Positions 44,069-56,600 of a stretch of 64,000 nucleotides of DNA are shown piece by piece. A model generated the notes under the pieces. That model was not told the DNA's origin. It did not search any database and worked only from the letters and a program-made list of their open reading frames with translations. The stretch covers positions 4,431,001 through 4,495,000 of the forward strand of contig JAFFSR010000347.1 of NCBI GenBank assembly GCA_017163975.1. Reading direction: 5' to 3'. Numbering within the stretch: position 1 is the first letter of the stretch; the number at the start of each line of letters is the position of its first letter. The position numbers and the translations under genes are program-made. The stretch comes from Anastatus disparis. Taxonomy: Eukaryota > Arthropoda > Insecta > Hymenoptera > Eupelmidae.

Positions 44069-44071
<3 letters not shown>
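43945..44071. repeat. Right inverted terminus of the large element
   Basis: Complementary to 9615-9742. Ends GGTTGGCGAGTGGAACGAG, then CAGGGGGGTACCCCCCCTAG. A (TA)n tract (44073-44104) follows immediately outside. Confidence 0.8.
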
Positions 44072-44104
<33 letters not shown>

Positions 44105-44108
<4 letters not shown>

Positions 44109-45795
44109 ATTTACAAAATATACGTATAGGAACTGAAAAGGATAGAAGCTATCTACCGTACAGACTCAAAGAAGCTATAAAATATTTATATGTATGTATC
44201 TAAAATACTCGAAAATAAACGAATTAATGCGCTTCAAAAATTTTACCGAAAAAGTACAATTGGTTTTTTTATGATAACTCCGCTAATTTTTAAGTTTTTT
44301 AATTGCTCCAAAATAGATTTTTTAGGTAATTGTATCATCTTTAAGTCATGTGAATATCAATTTTTAAAAAGTTTTATTTTTTGAGATTTTTTAGTTTGAA
44401 GGGCCAAAAATAGGTGGTACTTGGCTCTGATTACAGAATTCTAACACTAATATCTCAGTTGATTTTTATGGGACAAAAATAAATTCGGATAAATTTTCTA
44501 AAAAATGAAAAAAAATTTTTTTCTATATAAACTTGATTTTTTAAAAAAATAAGCATCCTAAATTGCTGAAACTTCTAGAACACATAGTTGGTACCTAAAT
44601 AAGATAAACCCTAAAAGGATTTCTTAATATTTCAAAACCTGTCTTAATGACAGTGGTTTTAATATTGAAATTTTATTGTCAAACTATATAAAATAATTTT
44701 ATTTTCCTTGTCACTCCTTTAATTTTTATACTATTGACTTGAAATAAAATTGATTTAAAAGGTAATCCCAATACCTTCAAAAAATATTATATACATTTTC
44801 CTCAAAAATTATGCCATTTTTCTGTTATTTAACGTTGAATATTGCTCTTAAAGTTTCAAGCGTATTATAATTCGTTATGTATTGTATATAAAATAATGAT
44901 TAAAAATGAAATCGTTTTGTTTTTTTACAAGCTTTATTTTTGTTTTTCATGAGTTTTTTTATAAAATTAAAACTTTTCAAGTTATTTCATGAAAAATCGT
45001 CAGAAAACATGCTTTTTTACACTAAAAATCTATGTTTTCAATCACCTATAACTCGAAAAGTATTCATTTAAAAAAAAAACTCATTAAAAACTTTTTGCTT
45101 TAAATTGATTTTTACATCGAATTATATGGTTTTTTTTTCTCACCGCCCCCTGGGCAAAAGCGCACATCGGCATTATATAACTTTTGTTTTTTGGACTATT
45201 ATTTACCTATTGACAAATTTTCATGTTAATCCATCCTAACCGACAAAATTTTAAGCTGAAATGCTTCAATGACTGGACTAAAAAGCCTCTATAAGAACTT
45301 AAATAACCAAAGAACTAAGACTCTTACAAAAAAATGCATAGAAAATAAAATGAAGCACGAATTGAATGCTTTAATTTAAGCTTTGTTGCATTAAAAATGC
45401 TTTTGTTGTTCGAAAGAGTCTTAGTTCTTCGGTTATTTAAGTTCTTGTAAAGGCTCTTATTCACCATATTTTTAAAAAAATATCTATTTCCTTGTCTTAT
45501 TACATCTAGGCCTTCAATTGTCATATTAAATGGAAAAAGGTTTATTCTATTTGATATAACTATCTTTTATTTGCCTGTCCATCCAACTTGTCCATTTACT
45601 GCGTTTTTTTACATTTTAAATAGATTATTATGAGTTTCTACTTATTTAAATTACTTTTTATATTTTAAAGAGATTAGCCTTAATCCTAAATATATTTTGT
45701 AAATAAATATCCAAAACTCATTCAAAATTGATGAATTTTAATAATTTGTATTCTATTAGAAAGTTGAACATTTTTTTAACTGCCCATTTACCTTC
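44105..45795. other. Right flank with a Harbinger-type foldback relic
   Basis: No gene. About 45270-45520 carries inner-arm words of the CAAGGAGAGG family (TTAAGCTTTGTTGCATTAAAA, TTATTTAAGTTCTTGTAAAGGC), without termini. The rest is AT-rich repeat-like sequence with an isolated G/C stretch CTCACCGCCCCCTGGGC near 45140. Confidence 0.55.
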
Positions 45796-45799
45796 TTAA

Positions 45800-47745
45800 C
45801 GGCAGGCCGGAGTAGAACCTGATACCGACCGAGTGACAATTGAGTTGTCTGTTATTTACTCAAGTATTAATCGGTGTATCTTCAAATTATTGGTTGAGCG
45901 CAATAGATATTATTATTATGAACATCTATGCACAAGAAAAAAAACGCTGCTAAGTGCTTGAGGAGACTGCTTTTTGTGAGTCCAACGACTGTAAAAGAAT
46001 CAATCCTGCTATTTTCATGTGTTGCTCGAACTGGTAGCAGTTTGTTTCTATTTTAGGCCTTATAATTCCCGTGCGAAACGTATTATGATTTATGCGTGCA
46101 TACAGTGGTACGTATTTACTAAAGCATTATTTTTTCTTTAAATCTACACGTGCTGATCTCTAATGTTTTATTTTTCAAGTTATTTATTCAGCGAACTGTG
46201 CTGTGGGTTTCTGGGCGTTTTGAGCAATTTTTAAGCAAACGAATAATTTGCATAATTATTTTAGAGCAAATCTATCGAATGATTTTAGTGTAATATAAAA
46301 AAAAATAAAAAATAAACATTTTTCAAAATTTTCAAAATTCTCTCAAATTAAAACTACACTAAGAAAATAAGTTTTCCAAATCATATTGTTTTTAGACAAT
46401 AATGAATAGCTTGCATACAAATTTCGGAGCAAATCTATCGAATGGTTTCCGTGAAATAGAAAAATAATAAAATTAATAGTATGCCAAAAAATTAGTTTTC
46501 AAAGGTTTTTATTATTTTAACAGTATCAAATAATTTCTATACACATTTTTAAGCAAATTCTTAGAGTAGTTTACGTAAGATCCAAAGAAAATAAAAAATT
46601 TTAAATAAATTTTTTTCAAAATTTTCGAAATGCTCTAAAATTATAACTGCATTAAGAAAATAAGTTTTCCAAAGCTTGTTTCATTAAGGCAATAACGAAT
46701 AATTTTCATAATAATTTTATAGCAAATCTATCGAATGGTTTTAGTGTAATATAAAAAAAAATTTTAAATAAACATTTTTTCAAAATTTTCAAAATTCTCT
46801 TAAATTAAAACTGCACTAAGAAAATGAGTTTTCCAAAGCTTATATTCTTTAGACAATAGCGAATAACTTGCATACAAATTTTGGAGCAAATCTATTGAAT
46901 GGTTTTCGTAAAATAGAAAAATAATCAAAAATAACATTTTTATAAATTTTCAAAATGCTTTAAAATTAATAGTATACCAAGAAAATCAGTTTTCAAATGT
47001 TTTTATTATTTTAGTAGTAGCAAATAATTACTATACAAATTTTTAAACAAATTCTTAGAGTAATTTCCGTAAGACCCAAAAAAATAAAAAATTTTTTTTA
47101 AAAATTTTCAAAATTCTCATAAATTAAAACTGCGCTAAGAAAATAAGTTTTCCAAAGCTTGTTTTATTAAGGCAATAACGAATAATTTGCATAATGATTT
47201 TAGATCAAATCTAACGAATGGTTTTTGTAAAATATAAAAAAAAATGAAAAATAAACATTTTTTCAAAAATTTTCTAAATGCTCTAAAATTAAAACTGCGC
47301 TAAAGAAATGAGTTTTCCAAAGCTAATTTTCCTCAGACAATAGCGAATAATTTGCGTACAAATTTTGGAGCAAATCTATCGAATGATTTTCATAAAATAA
47401 AAGAAAAATGAAGAAAATTTTTTTTTTTTTTAATTTTCAAATTGCTCTAAAATTAAAAGTGCGCTAAGAAAATCAGTTAGTAAAAGTTTTTCTTCTTTTG
47501 GCAGTCGCAAATAATGTCCATACAAATTTTCAAGAAATTTCTTCGAGTAGTTTACGTAGAAAACCAAAAAAATGAAAAATCAAAATTTTTTTTAAATTCT
47601 TAAAACGGCTCTAAAAAAAACTGAGCTGAGAAGATCAATTTTCAATAGCTTCCCCCTCCCCCAGTTAGACAAAAAAATAAATTGCATGCAAAATTTGAAG
47701 CAAATCCATCGAGTAGTTTTCGAGATATTTTTGGCGTACTGAATT

Positions 47746-47800
<55 letters not shown>

Positions 47801-47813
47801 GCACGCACGCACG

Positions 47814-47854
<41 letters not shown>

Positions 47855-48204
47855 CTTTTTTGGAAACCACTTTTTTCGACTCCCTCAGTCTAAATATGTA
47901 CAAATTAATGAAAAAATGGAAAAAAATTTTTTTTGATCGATACAATGCTTTCTCTATGAGAAAGCAAAAATCTACCATTTTGTTTTTGAGAAAATTAAGT
48001 AACGCCAAAGTAAAAGTTTATGTTTATAATATTTTCGCGTTACTTACTTTTCTCAAAAACAAAGCGATATATTTTTTTCTTATGTAAAATATTTGTAATA
48101 ATAATATTTATTGCGCTTAACCTTCAATTTGCAGATACACCGATTAATACTTGAGTAAATAACAAAAATCTCAATTGGACAAGGACAGCGAATCCAGCCT
48201 ACTC
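45800..48204. mobile_element. piggyBac-type MITE split by an R-family insertion
   Basis: The left half (45800-45944, after TTAA at 45796-45799) starts CGGCAGGCCGGAGTAGAACC. The right half (47966-48204) ends GCGAATCCAGCCTACTC and is followed by TTCA, a mutated TTAA. Together they equal the 385-bp MITE at 20242-20626 in inverted orientation. The A-run in the MITE was the target of the R element, so the order of events is MITE first, R second. Confidence 0.75.
45945..47965 (-). mobile_element. R-family element, copy b, 2.0 kb
   Basis: Inverted relative to copy a. Starts CGCTGCTAAGTGCTT and ends TGCTTTCTCTATGAGAAAGC. Contains ~200-base units with GCTCTAAAATTAAAACTGCGC and GAGCAAATCTATCGAATG, and a long (CA)n/(CACG)n tract at 47751-47851. 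No protein is encoded; long (CA)n frames are artefacts. Confidence 0.7.
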
Positions 48205-48568
48205 TTCACTGTTCATTGACCCTTTATTAAACTTTACCTTTTTTATATCAATCCGAACTTAACAATTATTTGGTGAGTAATATTTAACATCTTCTAAATT
48301 TTATAATAAATTCTATTGAAGATATAAAATATGAAATTATAACAAACACATGCACAGTAACACGATACTTTCAATTTCGTGCTACGGCTGTTTTTGTTTG
48401 GCATGGTAATTAAATTGTTGCCTTGTTTGAATATTATAGCAACAAGTTATAGCACAATTTGAAGAAACTCATCAAAATTCAAAAGATTTTAGAATGCCTT
48501 GTTGAATCTAGTGCGAAAGAGACGCTTCACTGGGTCGCATCCCTCCTGAAAAAGGTTGTCAACTTCTA
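48205..48568. other. Spacer
   Basis: No gene or repeat boundary is recognised. Confidence 0.5.
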
Positions 48569-49101
48569 CACTGAGAGAAAATTCATGCCAATAGAGCATG
48601 TAGTCTACGTATCCAAAGTTAGTAAGTAATATCCTATGCTTTAATAACAGCGCCATCTACTCTTACGAGGTTTGGGCTATCCAAAAACTGTTTGTTTACA
48701 TGCTTTAGTAGCTCCCCACTCTAATATCCTTCAATAGCTAGCGCTGTATCCTCTTATGGGACGTGAAGGAAGTAAACGTGGCTTGTCCACTATTCTTTCT
48801 TTACTGCTAACTATGGCATTGTTCTATTGCTCAAGTCGCCTCCTCTTTTGGGTGGCGACGCGAGCAAACACGGCTGGTCTATATCCAAAATCATGTTGCA
48901 AATTTCGCTAACCTATTTTCGTAGCGTGAATCTTTTATTTCTTTTCTTTTCTTTTTTTATGAAGGGAGATACGTTATAAATATAACCTGTTAAACTTTTT
49001 AAATTTAAATAATTAATTTTTAACTTAAAATTTAATTATTTTAAACCGCTGGGGGGCAGATGAGCATGTACGATTTTACGCCAGAGTTATTTCGAAGTAA
49101 C

Positions 49102-49166
49102 GTTGGTCTAGTGCGTAACGTTCGCGCTTTTCCTTTGGAGTAGGCGAGTTCAACTCTAGGCTAGGG
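49102..49166 (+). repeat. tRNA-like sequence, left arm
   Basis: GTTGGTCTAGTGCGTAACG resembles a D-arm/A-box. GAGTTCAACTC fits a T-arm/B-box. GGCTAGGG follows. Spacing is tRNA-like, but the A-box and acceptor pairing are imperfect. The mirror copy at 49783-49848 restores a better T stem (CGAGTTCAACTCTCGG). Confidence 0.45.
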
Positions 49167-49782
49167 TCTTTTTTTTAATTTTTTTTTTATTATTTCAATA
49201 GTTTTTATTGCTTTTTTTTATTTATATTTTTTTTATTTTCTATATTTTTATTAATTTTAAAATCTATTTTTTCACAAGTTACTTAAAATATGCTCGTTTT
49301 TTTTATTAATATTTTTAAATAAATTATTTTATATAGAAAATAATTTAAAATATTAATAAATAAATAATAGTGATATTTACAATACTATAGTTCAATTTTG
49401 TCTTTATAAACATATTTCAATATACAATATATATTATAACATAAATAATAATAACTCAGTTTTATTTATTTATTGTAATTTATTGTAAATTTTATAAACT
49501 AAATTATAAATAAATTAAACTATACTATTATAAAATAAACATCACTATTATAAAATAAACATCACTATTATAAAATAAACATCACTATTATTTATTTATC
49601 AATATTTGTAATTACTACCTATAAAGAATAATTTATTTTTAAAAATTTTCATTGAAAAAACAAGCGTACTTGTGAAAAATTAAATTTTAAAATTATTAAA
49701 AAAATACAAAATCTAAAAAAAAATAAATATAAAAAGGAATAAAAAATATTAAAACAATAAAAAAAAAATTAAAAAAAAAGTG

Positions 49783-49848
49783 ACCCTAGCCGAGAGTTGA
49801 ACTCGCGTACTTAAAAGGAAAAGCGTGAACGTTACGCACTAGACCAAC
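49783..49848 (-). repeat. tRNA-like sequence, right arm
   Basis: Inverted mate of 49102-49166, with B-box GAGTTCAACTC and A-box-like TTGGTCTAGTGCG on the minus strand. Probably derived from a tRNA or SINE captured by the foldback before its arms were copied. Confidence 0.45.
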
Positions 49849-50756
49849 GCTACTCCGAAATATGTCTGGCGTAAAATCGTACATGCTCATCTGCCCCCCC
49901 AGCGGTTTAAAATAATTAAATTTTAAGTTAAAAATTAATTATTTAAAGTTAAAAAGTTTAACAGGTTATATTTATAACGTATCTCCCGTCATAAAAAAAG
50001 GAAAGAAAAGAAATAAAAGATTCACGCTACGAAAATACGTTAAAGAAATTTGCAACATAATTTTGGGTATAGACCAGCCGTGTTTGCTCGCGTCGCTACC
50101 CAAAAGAGGAGGCGACTCAAGCAAACAAAGGGTATGAGAGTGGGGAGTCATCGAAGTATACCACGCGAGTCATCAGTGAATGCCGTTCATGCTTTAGTTA
50201 CTCTCCATACCATCTTTTTTAGTATAAGGTAATCCAATACTAATAGAGCTTCTCATGGCCTGTCATATTTGTATCAATGTTTTATATGCTCGCATAGATG
50301 GCAGTTCACATGCTCTATTAGCATGAATTTTCTCTCAGTGTAGTGTTGAATTAAGTGCTACTTTTTAGACTTATTTTTGTATTACATTAAATCCTTCTTA
50401 TTGTGTTGCTTTATCGACCGAAAAGTGACAGAGCTTTTGGTGCAACTAATACCGCAAATTTTTCAAAAAAACGCTGCTACATGCTTTGGCGCAACGCTTT
50501 CTTATATAGCTCACTGAGTTAGAGTAATTTGATTTTTTTTAATGTGATTTTAATGTAAAAAACTTAATTTCTATTCAAGAAAAATTAAGAAGGGGAAATA
50601 GTGAGTGTGAGAGAGTGATTAGGAAATAGGAAGAGAGAGACGGGAATAGATAAAAATGGGGTAAAAATAAGAATCAATCCGAGTTGAATTAGAAATAAAA
50701 AAAAGTAATTAAAGAGCTACACTAAGAGAATTATTTTTTAAAAGCTTGTTTTATAA

Positions 50757-52625
50757 AGAGTCAAAATTTCTCAAATGGGTCACTAAAATTTGACCGGTTG
50801 ATTTTTATAGATCTTTTTGAATATTCCGGAAGCTTCATATATAAAAATTAATATCCTCAAACAATTTTTAAATTTTTTCATTTTTCAAAAAATTACTAAC
50901 AAATGAAATTTCTAAAACCTTTTTTTTTAAATTGCGATATCTCGTTAAATAATTGGTGAAACCTAACGAAATTTTTACCGTATATTTATAAATAATTGAA
51001 TAACATGAAAATATATAATTCACATAAAAAAAATGTGATTTGTTGATAAATAATCAATTTTGCAATAAACAAATGCTAATTCAACAAACTCTGCGGTGTC
51101 GCAGCTGAAATTTTTTTTTACATTTTTATTCCTTAATTAATTATCTAAACATCTATGAAATAAAATTTATATGCTCTCTATTCATAAATAAATTATAAAT
51201 ATTTTAATATGTTACATAGCGGTTGTGGCAGACGCGCAACGCCTACTGCTACGCCTAACGCTGAGCTTCTCAACACACTTATATCACCTATAATTTTTCA
51301 CGCCGATTAATAAATCGTCAGAATAGTACATTACTCTACTAGTGAGCAAAATAGGTCATTCCCTCACGAGTCGTTTTGTCACTCGAGCGTAGAGAGCGTA
51401 GAGACAAAAAAAGACGGATGGGTAATCTATTTTGCCACGAGTGGGGTAAAGAATTTATTCCAACAAGGTGAGCGCAATCTGATTTTGGTGCCTGTTTTAA
51501 GCAAGCAATATACCACATTCCCCCAATGAGTGAGGGAATATGGTATTTTGCTCACTCAAAAGAGGCGCCTAAAATCGGTTTTGGCTCACCGCGTTGGATA
51601 ATAGTACATTGCGTAACGGGTATGAAAAGGCTTTATTTACGAAACGAGAAGTTTGCAGTCCGAGCCGAAGGCGAGGATCGTAACGAGTTTCGTAAAAAAG
51701 CTTTTTTATACCAGTTATGAACCGTATTTTTTGCCACGAGAGTTAAAAAAGAGCAACGAAGTTGCGATTTTGAGGTTATAATGGCAAAAAATTAATTATA
51801 TATTATTTAATATTTATTCATACTTATTTCTTAATACATTTTTTTATTTTTAATACACTAGAGAATTTTTATTACACGGTTTATTAATATTACACTAACA
51901 AACCAAAATTGATGTTTTGCATAAAGTACAAATTCATAATTTATTTTTTCAAACTATTACTAATGCTCTATGATGAACGTAGTGAAATATTCTTAAAAAT
52001 AAATAAATTTATTTAAAAGCAATTAAAATAAATATTAAATAATATATAAATTATTCTCTAAGGATTTATTAATCGACTTGAAAAATTATAGATAATATAA
52101 GTGTGACGGGAAGCTCAGCGTCAGGCGTAGCGGTAGGCGGCGCACGTCTGCCACAACCGCTATGTAACATATTAAAACATTTATAATTGATCTATGAATA
52201 GAGAGCACATGAATTTTATTTTGCAGATCTTTAGATAATAAATTAAGGAATAAAAATGTAAAAAAAATATTTCAGCTGCGACACCGCAAAGTTTGTTGAA
52301 TTTGCATTTGTTAATTGCAAAATTGATTATTTATCAACAAATTACATTTTTTTTCACGTGAATTATATATTTTTATGTTCTTCAATTACTTCTAAATATA
52401 CGGTAAAAATTTTGTTATGATTCACCAATTATTTAACGAGATATCGCAATTTAAAAAAAAAGGTTCTAGAAATTTCATTTATTAATAACTTTTTGAAAAA
52501 TTAAAAATTTTAATAATCGTTTAAGGATATTAATATTTATATGTAAAGCTATTAAAATATCCAGAAGGATCTATAAAAATCGATCGGTCGAATTTTAGTG
52601 GCCTATTTGAGAAATTCTGACTCAA
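50757..52625. mobile_element. Foldback, 1.87 kb
   Basis: Ends GAGTCAAAATTTCTCAAATG and its near complement. The arms pair over most of the length (TGACCGGTTGATTTTTATAGATC versus its complement at ~52580; TTGCAATAAACAAATGCTAATT; GGTTGTGGCAGACGCGC). The centre around 51350-51720 has GC-richer sequence with GAGTGAGGGAATATGG and GAGGCGCC(T) but no convincing gene. Flanking R sequence rejoins across it. Confidence 0.7.
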
Positions 52626-52897
52626 AGACAGTAGCAAATAACTTGTGTTTTAGAGTTAATCTATCGAGTAGTTTAAGCAAAATAGAAGAAAAATGCAAAA
52701 TGAACATGTTTTTTAAAATTTTTAGAATTTTACATACTTAAAACTACCCTAAGAAAATCGGTTTTCAAAAGTCATCCTTTTATTGGCAGTTGCAAATAAT
52801 TCCTATGCAAATTTCAAAGCAAATTTATTAAGTGATTTACATAAAATAAATAAAAAACGGAACAATCAAAATTTGTTCTTAATTTTTAAAATACTTA

Positions 52898-53569
52898 CAA
52901 GGAGAGTACCCGATCTTCCGAAAACGGATTTGGCTGAAACTGCAGGATATGATTTTTTGATAAAAAAAAGGAACCCGTGTTTTTTCTTTTCTTTGGACAG
53001 GCCCCATAGACGAAGAATAGACATTTTTTGAAAATATAATAAAAAGGAGCATTTTTAAGATCTTGAATAACCAAACAACTGAGACACTTAGAAAAATGTA
53101 TAAAAAATAAAATAAAGTACAGATTACTTTAATAAATGCTTTAATTTAAGCTTTGTTGCATTAAAAAAGCTTGTGTGGTTCAAAAGTTGTGCCTAATTGA
53201 AAATTACTACATATTTGTTAATATTTTTAGCGTATAACATCAATTTTTTACGCTATTGCATTAGCATATTTTAATCGCCTGTAACTTTTGAACCGTGGCA
53301 GTCTTTTTAATGCAACAAAGCTTAAATTAAAGCATTTAATCTGTACTTTATTTTATTATTCATACATTTTTTTGTAAGTGTCTTAATGATTTGGTTATTC
53401 AAGATCTTATAAATGCTCCTTTTTATTATATTTTCGAGAAAATGTCTATAACTCCGTCTATGGGGCCTATTAAAAAAAAAGAAAAAACTCTTTTTCATTT
53501 TTTTCATCAAAAAATCATATTTTGCAGTTTCAGCCAGATCCATTTCTCGAAGGTAGGGTACTCTCCTTG
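52898..53569. mobile_element. Harbinger-type foldback, 672 bp, TTA target
   Basis: Ends CAAGGAGAGTACCCGATCTTCC and its complement, with TTA duplicated (52895-52897 and 53570-53572). The arms are inverted over ~320 bases. Nearly the same length as the copy at 61355-62025. A 3-bp TWA duplication is characteristic of PIF/Harbinger. Confidence 0.75.
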
Positions 53570-53612
53570 TTAAACAAAAAAATAGATTGTACGCAAAATT
53601 TGAAGCAAACCC

Positions 53613-56600
53613 TTCTGAAAATGATCGCAGAACTTATGATGCAATATTTTGCGTTACTTTTTGTGTCACTTTTTTCGTCACTTTTTATATCACTTTTCGT
53701 GTCGCTTTATCGAGCCAAAAGTGACGAAACTTTTTGCGCAACTAATTGCGCAACTTTTCCAAAAATATAATATTAAATAAATTGTAATTTTTTTTTTTTT
53801 AATTTTAGTTGACATAAATTAAAAGATGTTAAAATACAGAATTAAAAATAATTAGAGCATGATTTAATTGTCCACGTTTAAAAAATTAATTTAGAAAAAA
53901 TCTCTGGAAAAAATAGAAAATTCTTTATGTAAATTATTAAAGGAGTGTTGATAATCCAATCGATAGAGCAAAAAAAAGCTATTTAAGACATTATATAGGG
54001 GCTTAATGAAACCTATATAAAGTTGTGAAGGGCGATGAAAAAACATACTATATATAAAATGTAACCAAAAAAAACGGTATAAAATGCTCCAGGAGGCTGC
54101 AAAGTTGGCCAAAACAGCTTTTTTAATTCTCTAAAGCAACCTATGCATTTGAGCATGAAAAGTAATCAATAAAAGTATTAGGGAATAAAGAAACCTACAA
54201 TTTGAGTACTGCCGCAATTATTTTCGTCAATTAATTATTGCAATAAAGCCAAAAAACCATCAAAAATTGCCATTTATTGGATATCAATTATTCATTGCGA
54301 AAATAATTTTTTTCATATTTTTAAACTTTTAAAACCAAGCCTTCATGGATACGAACAGAAAGAGAGGTTGTAACAGCGACATTGGTTAATTTGTTGCTGA
54401 GATATTCCCTATTATTTATCCCAACACGCATAATGTTTATTCCTATCATTTTTTTTTTTTTTTTGCTGAACATATTGAGTTGCATAAGGGCTTAAACTCT
54501 TCATGAAGGTTCAAATTTTTATATTTCGTTAAGAGCGAATGAGAAAATTGAATTGCAATATTTTTTATAACGCTTTAAAAAAGATGTTTTTTTATAAATA
54601 AATGAAACTAGGGCTTTATTTATAACTATTACGAATTTGCTATTTGAATATTCTTATAGCTGTGTTCGAAACGAAGATTTTAAAGAAAAAAGAACTCTCT
54701 AAGGCCAATAGAAGCCAAGATAAGACTTTTTTTTTAAATCTCAACCACTTTGTTTATAACAATTAAGAAACGAATCAAGTGTCATTTTTTAGTAGAAGAC
54801 TTATATTCTAAAAATCTATGATTAGATTTTTTTAAATGCGACTCTTAATTATTAAAACTAATATAATAATAGCATACAAATAATAACGTCAAAGTCGGAG
54901 TCGTGGTGGGAATGATTATCTTTGCGCATGAGGAAAGTTAACGAAGGACCCCGTTTCAATAAAATTCGTAAAAATTAACCGTATCTCCGTAAATAATGGA
55001 CCGATTTTTAAGTTTTTTTTTAATCTGCAGTACCTTGAAAAATTATTAATATTGGTGCAAATAGTTTTTCAAAATGGGGTGTATTTAAGTTAAGACAACT
55101 GTACCTAATACGGACACCTTAAACGCAAATGATTGTTTCGGCTCACTAAATCAATATTTTTAGACGTGTAATGTCTTATTTCAAAGCTAAAAGGAAGAAC
55201 TTTAAAATAAAATATCATGAGTTTTATTACGAATAATATTTACGGAATGCGCGCGGATTTTCGTAAATATTGTAAATGAACTTACCTTATTATTCCTCGT
55301 AATTATTACATTTGGAACCTAGAGCAGGACAAGTTTAATTAAAATTTTTATTGCTTCTATATTTTAACTAATTATTGTAATTAATTTTTAGTTTCAATTA
55401 ATAAAAAAATAATTATCAATAATTGCAAAAATTTCAATAGTAATAATAAAAATTGTTATCTCGTTTTTTTTTACTTTTCTTTGTTTTTCATGCTAAAAAT
55501 TTTTTTCATCATTGCATATATTTTCATTTTCTTTCTAAAATTAAACTACAAAGATTTTGATGTGAGAAACATTTTTAAAATAACCCAGAAAAAATCGATA
55601 AACAAAGGGTAATCAGAAAATTTAAATTTGTGTTTAAATAAAAATTGAATTTCAGAATTTCAACATCAAAATCTGTGTAGTTTAATTTTAGAAAGAAAAT
55701 AAAAATATATGCAATGATGAAAAAAATTTTTAGCATGAAAAACAAAGAAAAGTAAAAAAAAACGAGATAACAATTTTTATTATTACTATTGAAATTTTTG
55801 CAATTATTGATAATTATTTTTTTATTAATTGAAACTAAAAATTAATTACAATAATTAGTTAAAATATAGAAGCAATAAAAATTTTAATTAAACTTGTCCT
55901 GCTCTAGGTTCCAAATGTAATAATTACGAGGAATAATAAGGTAAGTTCATTTACAATATTTACGTAAATCCGCGTGCGTTTCGTAAATAGTAATCGTAAT
56001 AAAACTCATGATATTTCATTTTAAAGTCCTTCCTTTTAGCTTTGAAATGAGACATTGCACGTCTAAAAATATTGATTTGGTGAGCCATAACAATCATTTG
56101 CGTTTAAGGTGTCCGTATTAGGTACAGTTGTTTTAACTTCAATACACCCTATTTTAAAAAACTATTCGCACCAATATTAATAATTTTTCAAGGTACTGTA
56201 GATTAAAAAAAAAAAACTTAAAAATCGGTCCATTATTTACGGAGATACGGTTAATTTTTACGAATTTTATTGAAACGGGGTCCTTTGTTAACTTTCCTCA
56301 CGCGCAAAGATAAGCATTCCCACCACGACTCTGACTTTGACGTTATTATTTGTATGTTATTATTATTTTAGTTTTAATAATTAAGAGTCGCATTTAAAAA
56401 AATCTAATCATAGATTTTTAGAATATAAGTCTTCAACTAAAAAATGACACTTGATTCGTTTCTTAATTGTTATAAACAAAGTGGTTGAGATTTAAAAAAA
56501 AAGTCTTATCTTGGCTTCTATTGGCCTTAGAGAGTTCTTTTTTCTTTAAAATCTTCGTTTCGAACACAGCTATAAGAATATTCAAATAGCAAATTCGTAA

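Larger units (their letters stand above)
9615..44071. mobile_element. Candidate ~34.5-kb element with Helitron-type replication genes and inverted termini
   Basis: The two ends are inverted copies over about 128 bases, each finishing in a G6-TAC6-type palindrome and CTAG. The left arm encodes OTU-Rep-PIF1 on the minus strand. The right arm encodes an RPA-like protein and a C2H2 protein on the plus strand. The gypsy element, the foldback at 35969-38290, R family copy 40193-42363 and MITE 20242-20626 are later insertions; without them the unit is roughly 18-19 kb. HUH Rep plus PIF1 helicase, often with RPA, is the classical Helitron gene set. Long inverted termini are not classical for Helitrons, which end asymmetrically with a hairpin plus CTRR. 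The alternative is two Helitron-like elements whose hairpin-CTAG 3' ends face outward. The sequence does not decide between them. Confidence 0.5.
48569..50340. mobile_element. Foldback, TA target, 1.77 kb, with tRNA-like boxes
   Basis: Ends CACTGAGAGAAAATTCATGC and its complement, flanked by TA (48567-48568 and 50341-50342). The arms are inverted over several hundred bases (for example GATGAGCATGTACGATTTTACG at ~49068 and its complement at ~49880). The centre (49200-49780) is AT-rich. Short CACTGA ends with TA suggest a Tc1/mariner-type non-autonomous element, like 2836-3135. Confidence 0.7.

Noticed and set aside
9615..44071. Polinton/Maverick interpretation of the large element
   Set aside because: No protein-primed DNA polymerase B, retroviral-type integrase of its own, packaging ATPase or capsid genes; the only integrase belongs to the nested gypsy.
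47642..48008. Open frames through the (CA)n/(GT)n tract
   Set aside because: Dinucleotide repeats are open in several frames; the C-V or H-T runs are artefacts inside R copy b.
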